DNA of 64,000 nt. Origin: Paenibacillus sp. FSL M7-0420. Its GTDB lineage: Bacteria > Bacillota > Bacilli > Paenibacillales > Paenibacillaceae. Made by a program: the position numbers and the translations under genes. This document shows, piece by piece, positions 51,009 to 59,406 of this stretch; position 1 is the first letter of the stretch, and every line of letters begins with the position of its first letter. The DNA is taken from NCBI RefSeq assembly GCF_038002345.1, contig NZ_JBBOCJ010000001.1, positions 7,130,001 to 7,194,000 of the forward strand. The letters are read 5' to 3'. The notes beneath the pieces are model-generated. The model saw nothing but the letters and a program-made list of their open reading frames with translations. It had not been told where the DNA came from and ran no database searches.

Positions 51009-51764
51009 GCCTTTTTTAACCATTAAGTCCAGCTTATTAACATAAGGGGTGAGCGCCTCCAATAACTTCTGTTGATCCTGTATTTCTTCTGTCGACAGGC
51101 GATCCATATGAACACTTCCGTCTGGATCAGTTACTTTGGCATCATAGCTTTTCAACTCATTTATTATGGGTTCAAGCTCCCTATACTCCTGTTCAGTAAG
51201 CCTCTGTTCAGCCTTCTCAAGCAAGCTATCCCAGAAAGCGCCACGATCTGTACCAGATGCCTTTGCCTTGGATTTATCCGTTTCGTTCATTTTCTTGAAA
51301 TACGGTTCAAGCTCCACCAGTAATTTCTTGTAAGCCTTCTGTTCTTCTGCATCAAGCTGTTCTATGTGAAAAACCCCCTTAGAATCTGCCGCCAGCAGAT
51401 TGTAATCGCCTAATTCCTTCAATAAGGACATAACCGTGGCAGCTTCTTCCTCGCTAAAATTATGCTTCAACCTCTGAAGCTTGGTCTCAAACTCCTCATA
51501 TTTCTGCTGGCTTAGGCCAATCGTAGCCGCTGCTTCTTTCGAACCATACATACTATCCGCCAGATAATGATATCCGGCAAACGCTCCAGTAGGAATTAAT
51601 AAAGTAGCTGCCAAAACGCCTGCTACGATCCACTTCTTTTTCATTCGTCTTCCCCCTTGTCCGGTTACGGTCTGATTTAGTATTCTCTCCTTCAGTTCCG
51701 GTGGGGCATTTAAATTTCTGGCCTCTTCCTGCAGAACTGTTCGCAGCTTTTCATTGAAATTCAT
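51003..51764 (-). CDS. Putative anti-sigma factor with duplicated DUF3600-like repeat
   Basis: About 253 aa. GGAGG lies 8 nt before ATG 51764. An N-terminal cytoplasmic helix region (1 to about 38) is followed by one transmembrane helix (about 42-63) and an extracytoplasmic part. That part holds two related segments, LLKELGDYNLLAADSKGVFH and IINELKSYDAKVTDPDGSVH, each followed by an acidic helix ending EPYFKKM or TPYVNKL. The start overlaps the sigma gene by 14 nt. The layout matches a membrane anti-sigma that holds its partner until an envelope signal arrives. Confidence 0.78.
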   Translation of the reverse strand: MNFNEKLRTVLQEEARNLNAPPELKERILNQTVTGQGGRRMKKKWIVAGVLAATLLIPTGAFAGYHYLADSMYGSKEAAATIGLSQQKYEEFETKLQRLKHNFSEEEAATVMSLLKELGDYNLLAADSKGVFHIEQLDAEEQKAYKKLLVELEPYFKKMNETDKSKAKASGTDRGAFWDSLLEKAEQRLTEQEYRELEPIINELKSYDAKVTDPDGSVHMDRLSTEEIQDQQKLLEALTPYVNKLDLMVKKGF

Positions 51765-52338
51765 GCAGATCCTCCACCTTTCCCTTAAAAAGAGTCTGAT
51801 TCTCTGGCTTCTGACGAAGCTTGCGCAGTGCAGCATGAATACGGGATTTCACGGTACCCAGAGGGATCTCAAGGATTGCGGCACTTTCTTCCTGCGATAA
51901 TTCATTTAAATAATGCAGAATAATCACCTGCTTCAGCTTATACGGAAGACTATCTACGCTAGCAAGCAAGGAGTGGTTAGAGATTTTGTCGACAATCTTA
52001 CTTGTGAATTCAGGCTCCACCACCAAATTGACCTGCTCTGCCTTCTTAAGAATTCGGAGATGCGTCCATCTCTTTCTCCGGTAGGCATGAATTTGTCGCA
52101 CTGCTATTCCCATAAGCCAGGGTCTAAAGGGACGACTGATGTCAAAATGTTCAAGAGATCTGCGCATTTGAATATAAATCTCCTGAACGATATCATCCAC
52201 CTCAGATGTTTCGCGAACGAGGAAATGAACGGTTTGATATACATCCCTAATCGTAGCTTCATATAGCTCACTAAATGCTTCACGACTGCCGGCTAGCGTA
52301 AGCGTAATGAGCTGAGAATATTCTTTTGGATGCTCCAT
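51751..52338 (-). CDS. ECF RNA polymerase sigma factor
   Basis: 195 aa. Region 2 is SREAFSELYEATIRDVYQTV and EVDDIVQEIYIQMRRSL; region 4 is LPYKLKQVIILHYLNELSQE, then SAAILEIPLGTVKSRIHAAL. It is a group IV sigma-70 factor similar in layout to SigV/SigW types. It precedes and overlaps the anti-sigma gene. GGGAGGGG lies before the ATG. No clear ECF-type autoregulatory promoter could be fixed by eye. Confidence 0.9.
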   Translation of the reverse strand: MEHPKEYSQLITLTLAGSREAFSELYEATIRDVYQTVHFLVRETSEVDDIVQEIYIQMRRSLEHFDISRPFRPWLMGIAVRQIHAYRRKRWTHLRILKKAEQVNLVVEPEFTSKIVDKISNHSLLASVDSLPYKLKQVIILHYLNELSQEESAAILEIPLGTVKSRIHAALRKLRQKPENQTLFKGKVEDLHEFQ

Positions 52339-52419
52339 TCATCACCCCTCCCTTCGGTCTTACACTATATATTGGGGAATAAAGAATATTTCGTTCGATT
52401 TTTCTTCGGAAAAATACGG

Positions 52420-52462
52420 AATAAACCGATCAAAGTCCACTAAGGATTTTGGTCGGTTTATT
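52420..52462 (-). terminator. Terminator of the racemase-like gene
   Basis: AATAAACCGA (52420-52429) pairs with TCGGTTTATT (52453-52462), with additional imperfect inner pairing. It lies 28 bp beyond the stop of the gene at 52491 and upstream of the sigma operon. Confidence 0.6.
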
Positions 52463-52490
52463 GTTGTCTGCCTAATGTTCACATTGCCCG

Positions 52491-53153
52491 TTAGTTGAGC
52501 AACATGCTCTCGAAATGTATTATCAGTGAATCCAACGGATTCCCGATTCTCACATTAAACTCTTGCTCAACTTTAACGGCTGATTCCACCATAGATAATT
52601 GAGCAACAGAAATTTTCTTGTTTTTTTCTGATGCAAGTATCCTCTTTATGTACTTTGATAATTCTTCAACGTATTGCTCATTTTTACCTTGCATGATTAG
52701 CTCAAATGTATTCTCTATGACACGTGCCTCAATATGAATTGGCTTATCCTGGATAGAAGCAAATTCATTAAGCCTTCTCATTGTCCCTTCGACGGTTGCT
52801 GGATTAGTGAATAATAGAACCTGTGGTTCTGTAATACTGCAGACAGAACTAAAGAAAGGCTCATCGATTTTTATTATAGGAATAGATGTATTAAGCCGGT
52901 TTTCTTCAAGAAGAGCAATATAATTAGTACATGTGATAAGAATAGCCTCAACATTTGCTTGTGATATCCATTCTATTTGTTCGATGACTTTATTTTTGGC
53001 TTGTCCTTCATCGAAATTTTTATCTGATGTAATTCTACTCATCAAACCAGGATCCACAAAATGAACCAATTCCAACTCATCAGAGGTAAGAGCGTTTTGA
53101 ATATACTGGATATTTGAATAGTGGGCGTGTAAACAGGCAATCTTTTTCTTCAT
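52491..53153 (-). CDS. Asp/Glu racemase superfamily protein
   Basis: 220 aa. The fold is indicated by KIACLHAHYSNIQYIQ at the start, ELVHFVDPGLMSRI, and the nucleophile region ILITCTNYIALL with Cys75. The second catalytic cysteine of true racemases is absent; the equivalent site reads VAQLSMVES. This is a known pattern in some family members of unknown reaction. AAGGAG precedes the ATG. The gene is AT-rich and stands between the sigma operon and the MetE-like/ALDH fusion. Confidence 0.75.
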   Translation of the reverse strand: MKKKIACLHAHYSNIQYIQNALTSDELELVHFVDPGLMSRITSDKNFDEGQAKNKVIEQIEWISQANVEAILITCTNYIALLEENRLNTSIPIIKIDEPFFSSVCSITEPQVLLFTNPATVEGTMRRLNEFASIQDKPIHIEARVIENTFELIMQGKNEQYVEELSKYIKRILASEKNKKISVAQLSMVESAVKVEQEFNVRIGNPLDSLIIHFESMLLN

Positions 53154-53267
53154 GAATTTATCTCCTTGAACCCGTACTTTGAGCAGTCCCGCTCCTTAAT
53201 GATATCATGTTTCTCCAAAAAGTTCGTAATGCTGCTCTACCGGGTAACTCACTCTAGTTGCCAACGC

Positions 53268-53327
53268 AAAAAACACCTCCAAGGATCTCTCTATCTTACG
53301 ACAGAGTTCATTCTCTTGAAGGTGTTT
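53268..53327. terminator. Terminator below the fusion gene
   Basis: AAACACCTCCAAGG (53271-53284) pairs imperfectly with CTTGAAGGTGTTT (53315-53327) around a long loop. TTTTTTGCG follows on the minus strand and TTTTTTTCTT beyond it on the plus strand. It separates the fusion gene from the racemase-like gene. Confidence 0.7.
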
Positions 53328-53342
53328 ACATTTTTTTCTTTT

Positions 53343-55904
53343 CTACTCCGGGATATAAGGAAGATCCAGTGTCTTCGGAACGTTGATCACATGCTGCTCT
53401 GTATACGTGCGGATGCCCTCTGCGCCGTATTCACGGCCGATACCGGACTGCTTGAAGCCACCAAAAGGGAACCGGACATCGAGCCCCTGCACAGCAGCCG
53501 TGTTGATCATGGTCGTTCCCGCTTCGAGCTGACGTGCGACCAAGATGGCCTCATCTTCTTGCCCCCACACCGAGCTCGTCAATCCATAGATGCTCTCATT
53601 GTGCAGATGAATCACCTGCTCCACATCATCAAAGGGCAGAATCGGAACGGTAGGACCAAACTGCTCCTCCACCACAATCGGATCATGGTAATCGCAGTCC
53701 AGAACAAGCGTAGGCTGCAGGTAATAACCTTGTTCAAACCGCTCCTGATCCAGAATTTGGCCGAGAGGAATGATCTTAGCCCCGCGCCTCTGCGCATCTT
53801 CAATCAGACCCTGCACATAATTCTTCTGCTTCAGGTTATTCACCGGACCTACTGTCGTATTGGCGTCAAAGGGATCACCAATGCGAATCCAGCGGTTGGC
53901 CGCCTCGATATATTTCTCAACAAAAGCATCATAGATAGAACGGTGTACATAGACACGCTTGGCAATCATACAAATCTGGCCTGTCGTCAGGAAGTTAGAG
54001 ATAACAATCCGGCGCATGGCCCGCTCATCTTGAACATCAAAGCTATCCAGGAAGATCGCCGCATCATTACCGCCCAGCTCCAGCGTCATATCCTTGATCG
54101 TATCTGCAGCTGCTTTGATAATATGCTTGGCCGTTGCAGTCCCGCCTGTGAAGGCGATTTTGGCGACAAGCGGATTGCTGGTCAGTTCAACGCCTACATC
54201 CGCATCCCCATGAACGACATTGATGACACCCGCCGGGAACTCACCCGCGATCAGCTCTGCCACCTTCGCCGCCGCCAGCGGTGCAAATGGACTCGGTTTG
54301 AGCACAATCGTATTACCCGCAAGTAAGGCAGGCGCAATTTTAATCGTAGATAACGCAATCGGATAGTTCCATGGACTGATCGCTGCCACCACACCCATTG
54401 GATCATAGGACAGGATGGTTGTACCATGGTCATGCTCCTGGACCTCTTCCTGTAGAACGGATGCAGCTTCATTACAAGCGAACTCCATCCACATTAACGA
54501 GACATAAATCTCACCATGGGCATCATAGAGGGGCTTGCCATGCTCTCTGGACAGCAGATGGACAATTTCATTCTCCGCTGCTCTAATCTTCTCTATTGCC
54601 TTACGCATCCGGGTAATACGTTCATCAATCGAGGTCTTCTTCCATATTTTAAAAGCTTCTGCTGCCGCTTCAATCGCCTCAACCGCTTGTTCCTTCGTAG
54701 TGACAGGGAAATAACCTACGATTTCAGCCGGATTGGCCGGATTCTCTTTGGCTGACTGCGAACGGGAGGGTACATGGTGACCATTAATGAAGGCCTCCAC
54801 AATAACGGTCTCTTGGTCTGCCTTCCATACTTCTTCGGCAATTTCCTTCACATAACGAAGCTTACGCCACTGTTGTTCTTCCGTTAGAATATTGCCTTCC
54901 TCTGTAGAGGAGAATCCGCATTGCGGGCTCAAGCACAGCTGCTCAAGGGGCACATAGGTTGCTGCTTCGGCAATCCGGGCTTTAATCTGTTCCTTATCTT
55001 CCAACTCGCCAGTTTTGGATGTGAGCAGACCCAGCACGATTTTCAAATCCGGCCGGTTCACATATTTCAGTGGCTCGAAGCTGCCTGAACGCTCATCGTC
55101 AAATTCCAGGAATAAGCCATCTACATTCAAGCCTCCAAATATGACCTCAGAAGCGTAATCATAACCGCCGCTTGAGAAGTAGTTGGATTTATAGTTCCCC
55201 CGGCAAATGTGCATCGTCACAACTAAGTCTGCCGGTTTATGAGCCAAGGTTTCGTTAATCATGCGCTGCATGATCTTGAGCTCTTCCGCCGGTTCCAGAC
55301 CCTTTGCCCGCAGCTTATCGTGACCCGCTGCTGAGAAAAGGTCTGCCCATGCTGTATCATCCAGTTGCAGGTACCGGCATCCGGCATCATAGAACGCTTG
55401 AATGGCTTTTTGGTACGCCACAATCGTATCTTGAAGGAATTGCTCCCGGTCGTTATAACTATTGGCCCCAGGCTCCAGCCGATAGATCAGCATGTTGGGG
55501 CTTGGAATGGTTTGCTTCGCTACGGCGTCACCTGCATGCTTCAGCAAAAACTCAAAATGCTCCACAAAGGGATGGCTCGAGAAATCCACCTTACCCACCA
55601 CACGAATGCCACCCTTACGGGTCTGCATATTATGGAACTTGGGCCCGTCGATCTCCTCATACAGCTCTACGCCGTCTAGGCCGCCCAGAAAGTCAAAATG
55701 CCACCAGCTTCTGCGGAATTCCCCATCCGTCACTGCGAATACGCCATTCTCCTTCTGCTGCTCAATAATCCGGATAATCTCTTGATCTTCCACCGCTTTT
55801 AAGGCTTCATATGTGATGTTGCCTGCTTTATATTGTTCACGCGCCTGGCTTAAGTTCGCCGGACGCAGGAAGCTGCCTACATGATCATTGCGAAAGGGTA
55901 TCAT
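53343..55904 (-). CDS. Fusion protein: MetE-like (YxjG-type) methyltransferase domain plus aldehyde dehydrogenase
   Basis: 853 aa in one uninterrupted frame. Residues 1 to about 372 are a cobalamin-independent methionine synthase-like domain of YxjG type: HVGSFLRP, then the zinc ligands His and Cys in MHICRGN, Glu in LFLEFDDE and Cys in LSPQCGFSS. Residues about 378-853 are a complete aldehyde dehydrogenase: PWNYP, FTGGTATAKH, ELGGNDAA with the general base Glu, and the nucleophile Cys in TTGQICMIAKR. AGGAGAT precedes the ATG. No SAM riboswitch is visible upstream. Each half is normal in length. Combined activity is unknown. Confidence 0.88.
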   Translation of the reverse strand: MIPFRNDHVGSFLRPANLSQAREQYKAGNITYEALKAVEDQEIIRIIEQQKENGVFAVTDGEFRRSWWHFDFLGGLDGVELYEEIDGPKFHNMQTRKGGIRVVGKVDFSSHPFVEHFEFLLKHAGDAVAKQTIPSPNMLIYRLEPGANSYNDREQFLQDTIVAYQKAIQAFYDAGCRYLQLDDTAWADLFSAAGHDKLRAKGLEPAEELKIMQRMINETLAHKPADLVVTMHICRGNYKSNYFSSGGYDYASEVIFGGLNVDGLFLEFDDERSGSFEPLKYVNRPDLKIVLGLLTSKTGELEDKEQIKARIAEAATYVPLEQLCLSPQCGFSSTEEGNILTEEQQWRKLRYVKEIAEEVWKADQETVIVEAFINGHHVPSRSQSAKENPANPAEIVGYFPVTTKEQAVEAIEAAAEAFKIWKKTSIDERITRMRKAIEKIRAAENEIVHLLSREHGKPLYDAHGEIYVSLMWMEFACNEAASVLQEEVQEHDHGTTILSYDPMGVVAAISPWNYPIALSTIKIAPALLAGNTIVLKPSPFAPLAAAKVAELIAGEFPAGVINVVHGDADVGVELTSNPLVAKIAFTGGTATAKHIIKAAADTIKDMTLELGGNDAAIFLDSFDVQDERAMRRIVISNFLTTGQICMIAKRVYVHRSIYDAFVEKYIEAANRWIRIGDPFDANTTVGPVNNLKQKNYVQGLIEDAQRRGAKIIPLGQILDQERFEQGYYLQPTLVLDCDYHDPIVVEEQFGPTVPILPFDDVEQVIHLHNESIYGLTSSVWGQEDEAILVARQLEAGTTMINTAAVQGLDVRFPFGGFKQSGIGREYGAEGIRTYTEQHVINVPKTLDLPYIPE

Positions 55905-56008
55905 CGCTACATCTCCTTACAACTTTTTAGTGTACTGAGTATAGCATGAGGGCAAAGAATGCAGGTTATATGTAAAAAGCATGATTGGTCATAGCTTTTC
56001 TCGATAAC

Positions 56009-57223
56009 CTATTTATAATCATTTAAAGGTCCTTGATCCATTATCACTTCTACCATATTGGAGTCCCCTACCTTAAGAATCGGCCTATACTCTGAATTTG
56101 GTCTACTGTAAAGCTCTAGCGGACTAATAATTACGCCATTTGGCGTATTATGAAGTATCCCGGGTACACAGGTATAGATCGTATCATTATTATTTGCATT
56201 CTTGGCGGAAATCGTAACTGAGGTTCCATTATGATTATCTATACTCATGGACACCTTATATCTGTAAAATGAACCGGTTCCATTGGATTGCGCTGAATAA
56301 ACTACAGGAACAACCGCAAGAACATCATCTCTTAGTCTTAACTTTATGACCTCTGTCTTCTTTGATTTTTTACCTCTCCCCACATCGCCCATATGCTCAA
56401 CTGTCCCTTTACCATAATTTTTGAGGGGAGGTGTTCCCGTTGCACCAAACATAGCTACATCAATCTGCTTTCCATCCTTTGTATAGACTAAAGCATAAAT
56501 GTCATAATCCGTTCCAGTCTCCCAAGATACCGTAGCCGTAATTTCTGGTGTTTTCTCAATGATAACCGGCTTCTGCCCTTTATCGAGATTGATCTTACCC
56601 TTTACCTTCTCAAGGTTGATGGACATAGCCGGCTCAGGTTCCTTTGATACAGGCTCTTGAATAATCTTAGGTTCAGAATGCTCAATGGGCTCATCAGCCT
56701 CAGCTTCAACCTCAACACCATAGTTTTTGCATAACCCTTCAAGCCCGGAATCAAATCCGCGCCAGATTGATTTTACCTTGGTCTGACCGTTCCTTAGATA
56801 TAATTCAAGCACTACAATTCCATTCTCGTTCGTGAAGCTGGATGGTGATAATTGAATAACCGTATTCTGTATACATATCTCTGCTGCCAGATTCTTCACA
56901 TTCGCAAATCCCGTGCTGTTATCCTCTGTCAGAGTTACAGCTATTTTGGTTATACCTTCAGGGGCCTTATCCATGTCGAAATTAAGCTTATGAACTTTGG
57001 TATTACCCACTTGCTCGGATGGTTGAAGCGTGGCTACACCCGTGGAACTTGTGGGCTGATTATAGAAGATGATTCCGCTATCTCCTTGTACCTTATCCGA
57101 ATCCGTTAAGAGGAAGGCTGTTAAAGAAACGTCTACCAGAGTAGAGATTTCGTGGCTAATCGTAATGCTACCTTTTGCGGCACTTAAAGTTGTATTTGCT
57201 CCCATTTGCAGAAATTGATTCAC
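56009..57223 (-). CDS. Double TerD-domain protein
   Basis: About 404 aa. The first TerD domain (about 1-175) has TAFLLTDSDKVQGDSGIIFY and the family motif FYNQP. An acidic proline-rich linker (about 178-215) leads to a second domain (about 225-400) with WETGTDYDIYALVYTKDGK. TerD domains bind calcium and occur in tellurite resistance and wider stress systems; usually terD genes come in clusters with terC, but none is seen here. A GTG at 57223 after TTGGAG is the preferred start over the GTG at 57232. Confidence 0.8.
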   Translation of the reverse strand: MNQFLQMGANTTLSAAKGSITISHEISTLVDVSLTAFLLTDSDKVQGDSGIIFYNQPTSSTGVATLQPSEQVGNTKVHKLNFDMDKAPEGITKIAVTLTEDNSTGFANVKNLAAEICIQNTVIQLSPSSFTNENGIVVLELYLRNGQTKVKSIWRGFDSGLEGLCKNYGVEVEAEADEPIEHSEPKIIQEPVSKEPEPAMSINLEKVKGKINLDKGQKPVIIEKTPEITATVSWETGTDYDIYALVYTKDGKQIDVAMFGATGTPPLKNYGKGTVEHMGDVGRGKKSKKTEVIKLRLRDDVLAVVPVVYSAQSNGTGSFYRYKVSMSIDNHNGTSVTISAKNANNNDTIYTCVPGILHNTPNGVIISPLELYSRPNSEYRPILKVGDSNMVEVIMDQGPLNDYK

Positions 57224-57326
57224 TCTAACCACTCCAATCCATTTAATGGCTCGTGCTGTCTCAATTATATTAACACAGGGAGGAAATACTTGGGATATAA
57301 AACTATAAAGGGCTCCGTTATGTTAA

Positions 57327-57691
57327 CCGGCACGTTATAGTACTCCTCTAATCGCGCTCTACAATAGTAATGGTGAGGAGATCGATATATATGGCGGACA
57401 TCAATTTGTCAGGGTACAGGCGCTTGGCAAATTTGATGATGAAGACCGCGATAATTTTTACTCCTTGTTGGAAAGTGATGGTGTGGGATGAATCTCCACC
57501 ACAATGGTGTGGATATGGTTCATATCCGTAAGTTTCTGCAGTTTCCGTATGCAGGGAAGCTCCCGTTTGTAGAAAAAACCAGGTTCGTATGCCTGAGGGT
57601 TCTCTGTATAGGATACGATGACGGCGACCGATTAGTTATTTTGTATTATCCCAATAAGAACATTTGTTATTTTGTGGAGGATTTAAGATAA
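57327..57691 (+). pseudogene. Remnant of one or two coding sequences
   Basis: From 57327 an open frame without a start codon encodes about 54 residues with protein-like composition (ALYNSNGEEIDIYGGHQF, then VRVQALGKFDDEDRDNFYSL) and ends at 57491. Its stop overlaps ATG 57488 of a 67-codon ORF (57488-57691) in another frame that ends YYPNKNICYFVEDLR. This looks like a 5'-truncated gene with a frameshift, or a truncated gene coupled to a small one. No family was recognised. It occupies the 560-bp gap before the arsR-like gene. Confidence 0.4.
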
Positions 57692-57713
57692 ATGCACCCG
57701 GCTACATTTTCAC

Positions 57714-57771
57714 TTTACATCGCAGCATTTAGGTGGTAATATCATTTCTATAATTCCACAAATATAGAAAT
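57714..57771 (+). promoter_or_regulatory. Promoter and ArsR operator 1
   Basis: TTTACA (57714-57719) and TAATAT (57737-57742) are 17 bp apart. Immediately downstream lies ATTTCTATA-N10-TATAGAAAT (57744-57752 and 57763-57771), a perfect dyad covering the start site. The same arms and spacer recur after the gene at 58090-58117. Confidence 0.65.
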
Positions 57772-57792
57772 GGTGGTGGAAAGGAGATTTTA

Positions 57793-58074
57793 ATGGCTGA
57801 TGTCGATCATGATCTGGTGCAAGCTGTCAAAGTATACAAGGCTCTAGGTGAGCCTACACGGCTAAAAATAGCCTTAATGCTAATTAAGCAAGAGAATCAA
57901 TGCGTTACCGCGATCAGTGAACAGCTTGGACATGTAGCCGGTTCAACGTTATCCCATCATCTCAAGCAACTGACGGAATCGGGTTTAATCCAGGCGCAAA
58001 AGAACGGTTCATTTATTCACTACAGCGTTGATCAAGAAGTGGCAAAGAAGTTTGCGCCATATTTACTGGCGTAA
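57793..58074 (+). CDS. ArsR-family repressor
   Basis: 93 aa. A single winged helix: KALGEPTRLKIALMLIKQ, then AISEQLGHVAGSTLSHHLKQ and SGLIQAQKNGSFIHYSV. There is no ELCVCDL-type metal-binding cysteine box, so it probably does not sense arsenite in the classic way. AAGGAG precedes the ATG. It is followed 86 bp later by an MFS gene, and identical dyads before both genes suggest that it represses itself and the pump. Confidence 0.88.
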   Translation: MADVDHDLVQAVKVYKALGEPTRLKIALMLIKQENQCVTAISEQLGHVAGSTLSHHLKQLTESGLIQAQKNGSFIHYSVDQEVAKKFAPYLLA

Positions 58075-58089
58075 ATTTTTTTAAATAAC

Positions 58090-58117
58090 ATTTCTATATT
58101 TTTAGAATTATAGAATA
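58090..58117 (+). promoter_or_regulatory. ArsR operator 2, before the MFS gene
   Basis: ATTTCTATA (58090-58098), a 10-nt spacer, then TATAGAATA (58109-58117) repeat the dyad found before arsR with the same spacing and one or two changes. Confidence 0.6.
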
Positions 58118-58160
58118 ATAGCAAGGAACTAGCTCAAGAATCTGAAAGGGGAACAATCAA

Positions 58161-59333
58161 ATGATTAAATCTTGGAAAGTTTATATTTTAGCGATTATCA
58201 GTTTTTTAGTGGGAACCTCGGAATTTGTAATCGCCGGGATATTGGATCTGGTGTCTAAAGATGTAGGCGTAACTATTGCTGCGGCCGGCCAACTCATTTC
58301 GGTTTACTCCATATCTTACGCAGTGGGTACTCCGATTCTCATTGCGGCTACCTCCAAACTAAGCCGGAGAACACTTATGCTGGCTGCTTTGGCGCTGTTT
58401 TTTACAGGGAATCTAATTACGGTGGTCTCGACGGGCTATCCGATGCTTGTTGGTGCGAGAGTGATCTTAGCGCTTAGTACAGGTGTCTTTACCGTGGTTG
58501 CCCTAACGGTTTCTGCTCAAATTGCCGGGCCTGGAAAACAAGGCACTGCCATAGCAACCATCATGATGGGTTTTAATCTATCGCTTATTTTAGGTGTTCC
58601 TCTGGGAAGAGTCATCGCCAGCACCTACGACTGGAAAATCATTTTTTATGGAATCGGCGCTCTTAGTTTTATCGCCATGCTGGTCATTTTAATGGCATTG
58701 CCCAAGTCGCAGGGAGAAGCAAAGGTACCTCTCAAAGAACAACTCGCCCTGTTGAAAAGACCGCAGCTATTACTAACCTTGTCGATTAGCTTCTTTTGGA
58801 TGGTCGGTTATACGATCGTTTACACGTTTATTACACCATTTCTGTTGGACATTACGGGCATGAGCAATGGGATGGTGAGCATCGCGCTATTTTCATTCGG
58901 CATAGCAAGCTTGCTGGGCGCCCAGGCTGGAGGATTTGGTGCAGATAAATTAGGTATTCCGCGTACGCTGAATGGAAGCTTGATTATCCACGCGGGTATT
59001 CTGATCCTTATGACCCTCTTTGCCCATACGTCTATCGCTGTCTTTCCCCTGCTGCTGTTATGGTCGTTTTTCGCTTGGTCTACGGGTCCCATTCAACAAG
59101 TCTATATGATTAGCCTGGCACCAAGCGCAGCGGGCATTCTTCTGAGCTTGAATACCTCCTTCATCCAGTTGGGGATTGCTGCCGGAGCTGCCATTGGCGG
59201 TCTTGTGGTGGAGAGTCTTTCCTTACAGTCCATCGGCGTGGCTGGCGCAATGGGTGTTGCCATCGCACTCCTCCCGGCTATATTATCGTTCTCGATGCGA
59301 AGTCAGTCTTCGGACGGCCTACCGACGGAATAA
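58161..59333 (+). CDS. MFS transporter (DHA1), paralogue of the one at 12695
   Basis: 390 aa, 12 helices. ILAIISFLVGTSEFVIAGIL and LNTSFIQLGIAAGAAIGGLV align with the transporter at 12695 (FLIGTIEYIITGVIEMM; VNTSFIQFGFALGSGLGG). AAAGGGG precedes the ATG. Preceded by an ArsR gene and operator 2, it is probably induced by an effector of that regulator. The substrate is unknown; AraJ/PbuE-like members export sugars, purines or drugs. Confidence 0.87.
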   Translation: MIKSWKVYILAIISFLVGTSEFVIAGILDLVSKDVGVTIAAAGQLISVYSISYAVGTPILIAATSKLSRRTLMLAALALFFTGNLITVVSTGYPMLVGARVILALSTGVFTVVALTVSAQIAGPGKQGTAIATIMMGFNLSLILGVPLGRVIASTYDWKIIFYGIGALSFIAMLVILMALPKSQGEAKVPLKEQLALLKRPQLLLTLSISFFWMVGYTIVYTFITPFLLDITGMSNGMVSIALFSFGIASLLGAQAGGFGADKLGIPRTLNGSLIIHAGILILMTLFAHTSIAVFPLLLLWSFFAWSTGPIQQVYMISLAPSAAGILLSLNTSFIQLGIAAGAAIGGLVVESLSLQSIGVAGAMGVAIALLPAILSFSMRSQSSDGLPTE

Positions 59334-59406
59334 TCTACGGCTGAAATGGAAAAATATCTGTATAGATTTCATTCCGATCTCCGGTCAAAATTCACTCTTA
59401 AGCGCC

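Noticed and set aside
53160..53270. 16-codon leader ORF (starting MISLRSGTAQ) before the racemase-like gene
   Set aside because: It has a GGAG upstream but no overlap or regulatory codon pattern and could easily be chance.
53166..54326. 386-codon plus-strand ORF opposite the fusion gene
   Set aside because: It is antisense to a strongly supported aldehyde dehydrogenase domain, has no ribosome site and is rich in His, Arg and Leu as expected of a shadow frame.
55905..56008. SAM (S-box) riboswitch before the MetE-like fusion gene
   Set aside because: The leader is only about 100 nt and shows none of the expected multi-helix structure or terminator.
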